NCBI GenBank assembly: GCA_020161355.1
Contig: JAIUOF010000002.1
Coordinates: 558,001 to 622,000 of the forward strand
Direction of reading: 5' to 3'
DNA: 64,000 nucleotides
Source of the DNA: Bacteroidota bacterium
GTDB lineage: Bacteria > Bacteroidota > Bacteroidia > Cytophagales > Spirosomataceae
Positions 35,291-43,243 of this stretch are shown one piece after another (position 1 is the stretch's first letter; each line of letters opens with the position of its first letter). Position numbers and translations under genes: made by a program. Under the pieces are notes generated by a model. That model saw only the letters and a list, made by a program, of their open reading frames with translations. It was not told the DNA's origin and did no database searches.

Positions 35291-36631
35291 TTATTTTGTG
35301 TAATACAATTTTAGTTTTGGTTTTCTGAAAACCGCCCTCCTCAAGTTATCATTGGCAAGCATTCCATAATAACCCGTCGAAGAAGTAATTAAGCCGGGCA
35401 TAATCATAATGGAACCAATATCCTGCTTTTTATTGATTTTATTTTGCAAAAAATAGGTAAGATCCACCGATAATGTATTGCTTGAGTCAACCAAAGAATA
35501 AATCGCACCCTCCACAGATTCTGTACTTCCTATCAGATAAGTAGGAATATTTGATGAATTGCGGGTCTGCTGGTTTCTGGCACCTACCTCAGAAACAACA
35601 TAATTAAATATTCTAGGAAAATTTTTGGTAGCCGACCCATTATCAATTTGCAATTCAAGCACCGCTTTCTCAATCTTTAGATTCGAAGCCATGGCCGTCA
35701 AATTTTTAAATCCAATTTTGGTACTAAGACCTGTTCCGGCCTGTGCAAACGAGAATCCACCGGTCTCAATATTGGAAATCTCATTATTATTGGTACTCAG
35801 ACCCGAAAGCGAAGTGCCTGTTCTGTTTGCAATAATACTGGAATGACGAGGACCTGAAAAATCGAAATATTTCACTTTCTTTATAGTATCCCCTTCTGTA
35901 TGATAATTCAATACAATCCATGAGGTAGTAGTTCCTGCGGCACCGATATTAAAGGTATAAGCACCTTTAGCATCAGATTCTGGTTTTATGGCAAAGCCTT
36001 TAAAATCAGGAATAAAATTAGTGTTATCGTTATACCCTTTCACCCCGAGAGCAATCAATTCCTTAGCCAGACTTAAGGGTAATTTTACATAAAATGCCAC
36101 CAAGGTATCAAAAGTAGCATTTTTTAAAGACGCCGAATTGATTTTAAAAGTGGCTAATGGAGTACTTTCAGTCTCTGGCCTATCGTTCCTGTTATATCTT
36201 TTATCAGTAGCCATTGAGGATTTAAGGCGATAAATTCCGAAAGTAGATTTCGACAGTGTGTCGCCAAACATAAGACCCGAACTAAATAGTTTCAGACTTA
36301 CAGAGTCCGCAACCGAATTGGATGCAACTTTGAAAGTGTCCATTTGTGTGGTTGAGATTGTTATCAATGATGGCTGTAAAAAAGCCATTGTATTGATTTC
36401 ACCGGTATATGGATCCTTCACATTTCCTGTTACTACAAACGTACCATTCCCGTTGTAGCTTGAGTCGGCAAGAATGGTTGAAACATTGAGGGAGAGTGTA
36501 TCTGAAAAATACGATTTTGATGTGTTCCCATTTAAATCAAGACCAATCTCTATTGGATTTTCACAAGAAAAAAGACTCGCAACAAAAACCAGCAATGCCA
36601 GTTTATGAAAGAGCAAAAATGTTTTTTTCAT
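35291..36631 (-). CDS. DUF4270 lipoprotein
   Basis: A 446-residue outer-membrane lipoprotein with the lipobox VASLFSC near residue 20. The rest matches the Bacteroidota DUF4270 pattern: ENPIEIGLDLNG, LNVSTILADSSYNGNG, NVKDPYTGEINTMAFLQPSL and a C-terminus with IGSIMIMPG and RRAVFRKPKLKLYYTK. Function is unknown. Start is the ATG at 36631; the frame is open 41 codons further upstream but without a signal. It begins 7 bp after the GlgA-like gene. Confidence 0.9.
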   Translation of the reverse strand: MKKTFLLFHKLALLVFVASLFSCENPIEIGLDLNGNTSKSYFSDTLSLNVSTILADSSYNGNGTFVVTGNVKDPYTGEINTMAFLQPSLITISTTQMDTFKVASNSVADSVSLKLFSSGLMFGDTLSKSTFGIYRLKSSMATDKRYNRNDRPETESTPLATFKINSASLKNATFDTLVAFYVKLPLSLAKELIALGVKGYNDNTNFIPDFKGFAIKPESDAKGAYTFNIGAAGTTTSWIVLNYHTEGDTIKKVKYFDFSGPRHSSIIANRTGTSLSGLSTNNNEISNIETGGFSFAQAGTGLSTKIGFKNLTAMASNLKIEKAVLELQIDNGSATKNFPRIFNYVVSEVGARNQQTRNSSNIPTYLIGSTESVEGAIYSLVDSSNTLSVDLTYFLQNKINKKQDIGSIMIMPGLITSSTGYYGMLANDNLRRAVFRKPKLKLYYTK

Positions 36632-36638
36632 AAAATTA

Positions 36639-37448
36639 TTAGTCGGCCAGCTCGGTATAAAGGTTATAGAATGTTTCCGTGGCGTTTTCGTCGTCAATAA
36701 AAGAATCAATTTGTTTGCCGGCTGTTTCATTAAGTGCATTTTTGATAGAATCACTAAGTGTAGGATTGGCTTTCACCGTCACATCTGCATATTCACAACC
36801 GATTTTGATAAAACCAAGAAAATCCTGAGATCTCAAATTAGCCAGATTCTCATCGTTAACATCCATCATCTTAACTTTTGGAAACATGTCTTCGGTAAAT
36901 TTATGTTCAAAGACATTGTTATAAACGGAAAAAATGGTTTTTGTATTCTTAAAAATCGGATCATTTTTATAGGTTGTTTTCAGATATAAAGGTACCAGAG
37001 CTGTCATCCAGTCGGTACAATGTACGATATCAGGAGCCCATCCCAACTTCTTCACAGTTTCTAACGCACCCTTACAGAAGAAAATTGCACGCTCATCGTT
37101 GTCATCGTAAAAATTTCCGTTTTTGTCTGAAAAGACGGTTTTTCTATGAAAATAATCTTCGTTATCAAGAAAATACACCTGAAGTTTAGCGGTTGGAATC
37201 GAAGCAACTTTGATTATGAGAGGTTTTTCTTCTTCGCCAATCGAAATATTGATTCCTGAAAGTCGCACTACTTCATGCAGTCTGTGTTTTCTTTCGTTTA
37301 TAAGCCCGAATCTGGGTATTAATATCCTGATCTCCATTCCTCTCTCCTGCATTTCCTGTGGCAACTTCCTTAGTAAAGTGGCTATCTCAGATATTTCAAG
37401 GAAAGGGTCGATTTCTGAAGATATGTATAAAATACGCAGTTTACTCAT
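36639..37448 (-). CDS. Short glycogen/starch synthase-like protein
   Basis: A 269-residue protein that matches only the N-terminal (GT5) Rossmann half of glycogen synthase: LRILYISSEIDPFL, MEIRILIPRFGLINE, YFLDNEDYFHR, WAPDIVHCTDWMTALVPLYL and TIFSVYNN. The C-terminal GT-B half is missing and the stop is followed at once by the DUF4270 gene. The position of the ADP-glucose KTGGL motif is occupied by LEISEI, so catalysis is unlikely. Databases usually call such proteins glycogen synthase; a regulatory or carbohydrate-sensing role is more likely (inference). ATG at 37448 chosen because MSKLRILYIS starts the domain. Confidence 0.85.
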   Translation of the reverse strand: MSKLRILYISSEIDPFLEISEIATLLRKLPQEMQERGMEIRILIPRFGLINERKHRLHEVVRLSGINISIGEEEKPLIIKVASIPTAKLQVYFLDNEDYFHRKTVFSDKNGNFYDDNDERAIFFCKGALETVKKLGWAPDIVHCTDWMTALVPLYLKTTYKNDPIFKNTKTIFSVYNNVFEHKFTEDMFPKVKMMDVNDENLANLRSQDFLGFIKIGCEYADVTVKANPTLSDSIKNALNETAGKQIDSFIDDENATETFYNLYTELAD

Positions 37449-37657
37449 ATAAAAACTATTAAAACTTGAATTTGGGTGCAAAGATACTAAAAAAAAAACT
37501 ATAAATATGCAAGTTTATTAAACAAAGGAATCCAAAATGGCACAAAACAAAGCTTATTTTAGCATTTTAGTGGATTTTACAAAGCTTTTTGAATATCAAA
37601 ACCTTAATCATTTTCGCCCATAAATCTATTGAATGTACCGAATTAGACTAAAAAATA

Positions 37658-39073
37658 TCAGATTTGCACAAGCCGGATTGCTGAGGTTTCAGGGATATAT
37701 TCCATCTTCAAACTCCAATAGGCAAGGTAATCATTGGTTAAATCAAAGATAGGCTCAGCACTTTCTACTACAGTTTTAAAGTAGTGCTCCAGACTACTTC
37801 CAAAGACTTCCTCTGAGATGATTTTTATGTCGGAATAGGTGTACCCTTTTTTCATTTCATTGCCAAATCTATTCCATAGCTGCCGCATAATATCATCAAG
37901 ACTTTTCGTGTCGCCAGTATTTCTCCTAATCAAAATATCAAGAATCATGGCTGCCACTGCCCCCTTGTTATAAACACTCACCTTTTTATTGGGGGTACCT
38001 TTTTCGTAGCCGTCAACCCATAGGTCAAAACTACTTTCCAATAGCGACTGACAAGCGTTGTCGGCTTCATCAAAATGTCGTTTCAGGGTGGTTTCGAGTT
38101 CATGCAGGTACTGTGCGTAGTCAATTACACCCGATTCCAGCAAAATCCTGTCACCATAATAAGTGGTGAATCCTTCGGCAACAAAACAGGTTGAAAAATA
38201 ATTTTCTCTGGTGTAATCATACGGTAAAAGCTCTGCCGGACGGATACGGGCGATATTCCAGGCATGAAAAAGCTCGTGTGAGGCCAATCCAAGCAAATCA
38301 AAATAGTAAGTTTGAGGCAATATCCCATCCTGACCCAACACCATCACGGTATTTGACGCGTGTTCTACACCATGATAATAGGTATTTTCGGGAACTAATA
38401 GAAAAAAATGATAGCTTTTTTGAGGAAATTCTCCAAACAATCTGATTTGATACTCGGCTATTTTTTGCAAATCATCAATCAAACCAGGAATAAAAAATCC
38501 AGCATTACCATAAAGCCAAAAATGGAAAGGGACATTTTCAGCCTGAAATTCTTCATGTATTAAATCAGGGGAAATGATTATGGGTGAATCAAACCACTCT
38601 GTTAAATTCCGTGGCTCAAGTTCCACTTCATTTCCTTTGATGTCGTATGGCATCGAGCACGCAACCAAATCACCTTCATCTAAATTTATGTACACTTTTA
38701 CTGCCTGTTCCAACTCATCTTTTCGAAATAATGTAAGATTTACAGGATTAAAATATTTCAGATTCTGACTTACATAAGAGCCCCCGGCATTGAATTCATT
38801 GGCATAATAAGAATACCTGATTACAAAATCTTGTAGCTCAGGATTAAAAACCTTCCAGGTATTGCGTGCAGTTTTTGACCAATCCAAATCTACGCCCGCA
38901 GTTGTTTTCACAGAAAAATTCAAGATATTTTTGGCAAAATTTTGAAGCTGATATCTGCCGGGTCTCCAGGCAGGCAGCTCAAAACTATCCTGAATTCTGG
39001 TAGTATCGGTGGCATGAAGTTCTATTTCAATCAATTGCTTGTTTTTTGAAAAAGAAAAAAAATAAGTATTCAT
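37658..39073 (-). CDS. M61 family metallopeptidase (glycyl aminopeptidase-like)
   Basis: A 471-residue M61 peptidase with an N-terminal beta domain (about 1-165), the zinc site HELFH at His266 and His270 with Glu267 as base, and the downstream CFVAEGFTTYYGDRI containing the third ligand Glu. M61 members commonly end with a PDZ domain of about 100 residues; here the protein ends soon after the catalytic domain, so PDZ is absent. It lacks a signal peptide, so a cytoplasmic role is likely. Confidence 0.88.
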   Translation of the reverse strand: MNTYFFSFSKNKQLIEIELHATDTTRIQDSFELPAWRPGRYQLQNFAKNILNFSVKTTAGVDLDWSKTARNTWKVFNPELQDFVIRYSYYANEFNAGGSYVSQNLKYFNPVNLTLFRKDELEQAVKVYINLDEGDLVACSMPYDIKGNEVELEPRNLTEWFDSPIIISPDLIHEEFQAENVPFHFWLYGNAGFFIPGLIDDLQKIAEYQIRLFGEFPQKSYHFFLLVPENTYYHGVEHASNTVMVLGQDGILPQTYYFDLLGLASHELFHAWNIARIRPAELLPYDYTRENYFSTCFVAEGFTTYYGDRILLESGVIDYAQYLHELETTLKRHFDEADNACQSLLESSFDLWVDGYEKGTPNKKVSVYNKGAVAAMILDILIRRNTGDTKSLDDIMRQLWNRFGNEMKKGYTYSDIKIISEEVFGSSLEHYFKTVVESAEPIFDLTNDYLAYWSLKMEYIPETSAIRLVQI

Positions 39074-39085
39074 TCAATCAGGATT

Positions 39086-39115
39086 TTTGAAATTAAAAAA
39101 AAACTACTACCTTTG
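39086..39115 (+). promoter_or_regulatory. rpmH promoter (TTTG / TACCTTTG)
   Basis: TTTG at 39086-39089, an 18-bp spacer, and TACCTTTG at 39108-39115 fit the Bacteroidota vegetative promoter consensus exactly. Expected transcription start is about 39122, giving a leader of about 38 nt. Confidence 0.8.
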
Positions 39116-39159
39116 CAGTCCGAATTTGAATCGAGGAACAAATTTAATATAAAAAGATA

Positions 39160-39315
39160 ATGAAGCGTACATTCCAACCATCTAATAGAAAGCGTGCCAA
39201 CAAGCATGGATTCCGTGAGCGTATGTCAACTCCAGGCGGAAAAAGGGTTTTGAGAGCACGTAGAGCCAGAGGCAGATGGAAACTGACAGTATCTGATGAA
39301 AAAACTCATAAATAA
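39160..39315 (+). CDS. rpmH: Ribosomal protein L34
   Basis: A 51-residue L34: [37 protein letters not shown] and a short tail. It is a structural protein of the large ribosomal subunit. It is the first gene of the usual rpmH-rnpA pair, with a strong promoter in front and an intrinsic terminator behind. Confidence 0.97.
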   Translation: MKRTFQPSNRKRANKHGFRERMSTPGGKRVLRARRARGRWKLTVSDEKTHK

Positions 39316-39346
39316 TATTGAGTGATCGTCAGATTATTAAGATATT

Positions 39347-39372
39347 AGCCGCTTAAGCGGCTTTTTTTATTT
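39347..39372 (+). terminator. Intrinsic terminator/attenuator between rpmH and rnpA
   Basis: AGCCGC-TTAA-GCGGCT followed by a T tract. It ends directly at the candidate rnpA start codon, so read-through would be needed to express rnpA from the rpmH promoter, which suits the low need for the RNase P protein. Confidence 0.85.
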
Positions 39373-39792
39373 TTGGCTGAAGTGAAAAATACATTTGGAA
39401 AAGATGAAAAAATAAAAAGTACGAAGGTAATTTCGGCCCTTTTTGACCGTAACTCACCTTCTAACCAGTCTTTTTTGGTTTATCCCATCAAAGTGGTTTA
39501 TTTTTTCGAAGAAAATGTTGAAAATCAAACTGAAACTTTTTTGCCCAAAACCTTAATTTCGGTTTCAAAAAAGAAATTTAAAAGAGCCGTTGATCGTAAT
39601 CTGATAAAAAGAAGGCTGCGGGAAGCTTACCGTCAAAACAAAAAAAGTTTTGATAGACCGCTGAATGTGGCTTTTATTTATGTGGCCTCAGATATTCTGC
39701 CCTTTGAAAAATTAGAGCTTGCAATAAAAAACTGCCTGAAAAGAATTAAAACCGGTAAATCAGCGACACCACTAAACCAGGCAACAGAATAG
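39373..39792 (+). CDS. rnpA: Ribonuclease P protein component
   Basis: A protein of about 139 residues with the RnpA hallmarks: KNTFGKDEKIKSTKVISALF at the start, the RNA-binding RNR-type block KKFKRAVDRNLIKRRLREAYR, and FIYVASDILPFEKLELAI. It binds the catalytic RNA and precursor tRNA leaders. No ATG is available; TTG at 39373 or GTG at 39382 are the possible starts. Its last 47 bp overlap a possible membrane-protein gene on the other strand. Confidence 0.93.
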   Translation: MAEVKNTFGKDEKIKSTKVISALFDRNSPSNQSFLVYPIKVVYFFEENVENQTETFLPKTLISVSKKKFKRAVDRNLIKRRLREAYRQNKKSFDRPLNVAFIYVASDILPFEKLELAIKNCLKRIKTGKSATPLNQATE

Positions 39793-40093
39793 GAAAAACC
39801 GAAACATGGGAAACAAATACTGCCTGATCTGGCATCTTCGCTTTAAAACCCATCCACGTGAAAATCCAATAGCCGGCGATTACGATAAATACTTGCATTA
39901 GTGTAAAAATCCAGCCTTTTTTATATGCCGTCAATCCAAACCAAAATGAAAATAAAACCATAAAAAGCATCGGAATATATACACTTTCTGAAATTTGAAT
40001 AATAGACACCAAAAGAATGGCAGAAAGGATGGCAATGAAAAAATTCAGAAGAAAACTTATTTTCGGCAAAATATTGATATTATTTTGGCACAA
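39746..40093 (-). CDS. Possible small four-helix membrane protein
   Basis: A 115-residue hydrophobic frame with about four membrane helices (FLLNFFIAILSAILLVSIIQ, LFMVLFSFWFGLTAY, IFTLMQVFIVIAGYWIFTW, FPILLPGLVVSLIYRF). No ATG lies near its start (TTG at 40093), and it overlaps the rnpA end tail to tail. The helix pattern and spacing look like a real protein, but I recognise no family. Confidence 0.5.
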   Translation of the reverse strand: MCQNNINILPKISFLLNFFIAILSAILLVSIIQISESVYIPMLFMVLFSFWFGLTAYKKGWIFTLMQVFIVIAGYWIFTWMGFKAKMPDQAVFVSHVSVFPILLPGLVVSLIYRF

Positions 40094-40185
40094 AATTAAA
40101 GAATTAATTTTCCAAAGTTTTTTACTCCTGATAAAAAAACAAGTTTGGACTATTATTTGCGTTTAAAATAAAAAATACTTTTTGA

Positions 40186-41847
40186 ATGAATTTTTTACGA
40201 AAAAAATATACCAAAATTCTCCTCATAATCCTTTTGATTTCAGGCCTGGGTTTTTCGGCATATAAAACCGATGACCGTTTATTCGAAATCGCCAAAAATA
40301 TTGATGTCTTTGTCACATTGTACAAAGAACTCAATGCCTCCTATGTAGATGAGATTAACCCTACCAGAGCTATGAGAATTGGTATCCAGGCTATGTTGAA
40401 AGAACTGGACCCTTATACAGTTTTTTATCCTGAAGACGAAATTGAAGACTACTTTACGATGAATGTTGCAGCCTACAATGGCATCGGAGCTACGATTGAG
40501 CATTTTGAAGGCAACCATCTTGTCGTGATGCTATATGAGAATTCACCTGCTGACAAATCGGGTCTAAAAATCGGGGATAAAATTCTGAAAATCAATGGTG
40601 TGGATATTACTAACAGATCTGAAGCCGAATTTGGCAGATTGCTGAAGGGACAAACCGGTACCAGCGTAAAGCTTCAACTTTCGAGGTTTGGCCAAAACAA
40701 ACCTATGGAGATTACCGTAAGCCGCGACGTAATAAAAACACCCAATGTACCACACTATGGCATGATCACTGAAGATGTTGGCTATGTTCAGCTCACTGAC
40801 TTCAGCCAGACCGCTGCGAAAGAAATAAAAAATGCAACCATAGAATTGAAAGACAAAGGCATGAAAAATCTTGTGTTGGATTTACGTGGAAATCCCGGTG
40901 GCTTACTACAAATGGCTGTGGAAATCTGCAATTTTTATCTGCCAAAAGGTAAACTTGTAGTAGAAACCCGGGGAAAAGTTAAAGATTGGAATGCAAAATA
41001 TGTTACCAAGGAACAACCCCTTGACACCGAGATGCCCATAGTGGTTCTTATCAACGGTCGTAGTGCCTCTGCATCCGAAATCGTGAGCGGCACCCTGCAA
41101 GACTATGACCGGGCGGTGTTGATTGGTCAGCGGTCATATGGAAAAGGTCTTGTTCAGATTACAAAAGACCTGACATTTGGCACCAAAATGAAAGTAACTA
41201 CCTCAAAATACTATATACCTTCCGGCAGATGTATTCAGGCAATTGATTATGGTCATCGAAACGCTGATGGCACTTTTGGGAAGCTCCCTGACTCCCTTAG
41301 AGTGGCGTTTACTACCAAAAACGGAAGAAAAGTATGGGACGGAGCGGGAATCGACCCGGATATTCAAACCAGAAAGGACTCAAAGAGTGAACTGCTGGCT
41401 GAAATGAACAAACAAAAAGTGTTGTTTGACTATGCAACTAAGTATTATTTCGAACACATCGACAAAAAACCTAAAGAAAACTTCAGCTTGACAGACCAGG
41501 AAATGGCAGTTTTTGAAAACTGGCTAAAAACCAGCCGATTTAATTATAAAACTGCCGAACAAAAACAGGTCGATTTATTGCAAAAAGGCATCCAGAACTC
41601 TGGTGACTTTGATAAAATAAAGGGTAATTTATCAGAAATAAAAAAGGTGGTGGATGCACAGGCAAATGCCCAATTAAAAAAAGATATTAGCCAAATTAAA
41701 GAAGAACTTGAACTGGAAATTCTGGGAAGATATTATTACCAGAAAGCCATGAAGTTTGTTTCCTTTGAAAAGGATGAAGACATACAGGAGGCATTGCGAT
41801 TATTCAAAAATCCTGAAAAATATAAATCAATTTTAGCCGGAAAATAA
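40186..41847 (+). CDS. S41 family C-terminal processing peptidase
   Basis: A 553-residue CtpA-like protease: one N-terminal transmembrane or signal helix (about 8-25), a PDZ domain (about 95-175; SPADKSGLKIGDKILKINGV), then the S41 core with the catalytic serine region GRSASASE (about 291-298) and catalytic Lys320 in GQRSYGKGLVQ. It trims or degrades exported proteins in the periplasm. The C-terminal 130 residues are helical. Its stop codon abuts the tsaB start with no gap, so the two are coupled. Confidence 0.94.
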   Translation: MNFLRKKYTKILLIILLISGLGFSAYKTDDRLFEIAKNIDVFVTLYKELNASYVDEINPTRAMRIGIQAMLKELDPYTVFYPEDEIEDYFTMNVAAYNGIGATIEHFEGNHLVVMLYENSPADKSGLKIGDKILKINGVDITNRSEAEFGRLLKGQTGTSVKLQLSRFGQNKPMEITVSRDVIKTPNVPHYGMITEDVGYVQLTDFSQTAAKEIKNATIELKDKGMKNLVLDLRGNPGGLLQMAVEICNFYLPKGKLVVETRGKVKDWNAKYVTKEQPLDTEMPIVVLINGRSASASEIVSGTLQDYDRAVLIGQRSYGKGLVQITKDLTFGTKMKVTTSKYYIPSGRCIQAIDYGHRNADGTFGKLPDSLRVAFTTKNGRKVWDGAGIDPDIQTRKDSKSELLAEMNKQKVLFDYATKYYFEHIDKKPKENFSLTDQEMAVFENWLKTSRFNYKTAEQKQVDLLQKGIQNSGDFDKIKGNLSEIKKVVDAQANAQLKKDISQIKEELELEILGRYYYQKAMKFVSFEKDEDIQEALRLFKNPEKYKSILAGK

Positions 41848-42528
41848 ATGGCCCATATCCTGAGCATAGATGCCTCTACCACCGGGTGCTCGGTGGCCTT
41901 GTTTGAAAACGAAAACCTGCTTGCAAGCAGCGAATCAAGAACCGAAAGGTCTTCGGCAGAATACCTTACGACCATGATTGACCATGTGATGGAAATGGGA
42001 AGACTACCTTTTTCTGAACTAGATGCCATTGTAGTGGCCAAAGGACCCGGCAGCTACACAGGATTGAGGATTGCCGTAAGTACCGCAAAGGGCCTTGCTT
42101 TTTCACTGGACAAACCTTTGATTTCTTACAATACGCTTGAAGGCCTAGTGAATCAAATCATTGATTTCGAAATAGATACAAATCTCTACTGCCCCATGAT
42201 TGATGCCAGAAGGATGGAAGTTTATTGTGCTTTTTTTGACAAAAAGGGTAAACAGGTTTTGGAAACTACCGCAGAAATCGTGGATGAAAATAGTTTTTCT
42301 GAAATATTGGATCAAAACATTGTCACATTCTTAGGTGAAGGTAGTCATAAAATTGCAGGTGTTTTAAACCATCCAAACGCCAGATATCTAAAAATTCCTG
42401 TTCAGCCTTCAGCGAAATATACGGGCAAGATTTGTTATGAAAATTATGTTAACGGAAAATTTGAATCACTGGTCGATTTCGAACCGTACTATTTGAAAGA
42501 ATATATGTTTAAAACAAAAAAGCCCTGA
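41848..42528 (+). CDS. tsaB: tRNA threonylcarbamoyladenosine biosynthesis protein TsaB
   Basis: A 226-residue TsaB: the ASKHA-fold N-terminus LSIDASTTGCSVALFEN and VVAKGPGSYTGLRIAVSTAKGLAF are diagnostic. It is the non-catalytic partner of TsaD in making t6A37 of ANN-decoding tRNAs. It directly follows the S41 gene. A terminator overlaps its last codons. Confidence 0.93.
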   Translation: MAHILSIDASTTGCSVALFENENLLASSESRTERSSAEYLTTMIDHVMEMGRLPFSELDAIVVAKGPGSYTGLRIAVSTAKGLAFSLDKPLISYNTLEGLVNQIIDFEIDTNLYCPMIDARRMEVYCAFFDKKGKQVLETTAEIVDENSFSEILDQNIVTFLGEGSHKIAGVLNHPNARYLKIPVQPSAKYTGKICYENYVNGKFESLVDFEPYYLKEYMFKTKKP

Positions 42529-42541
42529 AATTCAGGGCTTT
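42519..42541. terminator. Bidirectional terminator between tsaB and HPF gene
   Basis: AAAGCCCTGAA-A-TTCAGGGCTTT is a perfect 11-bp stem around a single central base. It begins inside the tsaB stop region and serves both convergent genes. Confidence 0.85.
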
Positions 42542-42545
42542 AGTT

Positions 42546-42902
42546 TTAAATATGTTCCTCTTCAGCTTCTTCTACCATTTCTGCCGGTGTATCTCGGCCA
42601 ATTACCTTAACTTTTTCTTTAAATTGTTTTACTTTTCGGGTGAGCGTTTCCATGGCCAGGTCTGTCGCAATTTCAAATGTATCGCCTTCTTCTTTCACAA
42701 AAATCGAACTGCCCGGCATATTAAGTTTTACTTCGATGAGTTTTTTATGTGTATTAATTTTTTCGCCTTTATCTAATCTTAAAAAAACTTCTGAACTGAT
42801 TATTTTGTCATAAAATGTGTCTAATTTGTTTAATTTTTTTTGGATAAATTCTACTAAAGAACTGTCAGCACTAAATTTTACTGCATTTACCTGAACTTTC
42901 AT
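42546..42902 (-). CDS. hpf: Ribosome hibernation-promoting factor (HPF/RaiA family)
   Basis: A 118-residue short-form HPF: MKVQVNAVKFSADSSLVEFI, the central strand SSEVFLRLDKG, IEVKLNMPGSSIFVKEEGD, DLAMETLTRKVKQFKEKVK. It should bind the decoding centre of idle ribosomes. Start chosen at the ATG at 42902 (MKVQV); an upstream in-frame codon adds 18 residues without family match. The C-terminal dimerisation domain of long HPF is absent. Confidence 0.9.
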   Translation of the reverse strand: MKVQVNAVKFSADSSLVEFIQKKLNKLDTFYDKIISSEVFLRLDKGEKINTHKKLIEVKLNMPGSSIFVKEEGDTFEIATDLAMETLTRKVKQFKEKVKVIGRDTPAEMVEEAEEEHI

Positions 42903-43079
42903 AATTACTAAAATTTTAAGTTGAACACATTGATTTTTTCTAAACTGACCAATCAATTGGTATGATGAAAGTATGGAAAATAAAGTATGAAAGCAAGAAG
43001 TTTCTGTTAAAATTTATTAGGTTTTTGACCAATGGTAACACAAAAAAACTTTAATACCTTACAATCAAGATTTAACAAT

Positions 43080-43133
43080 TTTTTAAGTCAACTTAAAAAT
43101 ATTTTTTGATTTAAATTGTTGAAACAATTTAAA
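43080..43133. repeat. Twin perfect inverted repeats upstream of htpG
   Basis: TTTTTAAGT-CA-ACTTAAAAA (43080-43099, 9-bp arms) and TTTAAATTGTT-GA-AACAATTTAAA (43110-43133, 11-bp arms) each have a 2-bp centre. Centres are 32 bp apart, about three helical turns. There is no T tract that would make either a terminator for a known gene. Candidate operator pair for htpG or hpf. Confidence 0.6.
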
Positions 43134-43243
43134 ATTTATTAATAAAAAAACAATTCTGTACTCTGACAAAATGTCACAAATTCTGCCTTTGGAACAGCCT
43201 TTGATATTAAATCTGCATTAACATTAAATCAAACTGAAAAATT

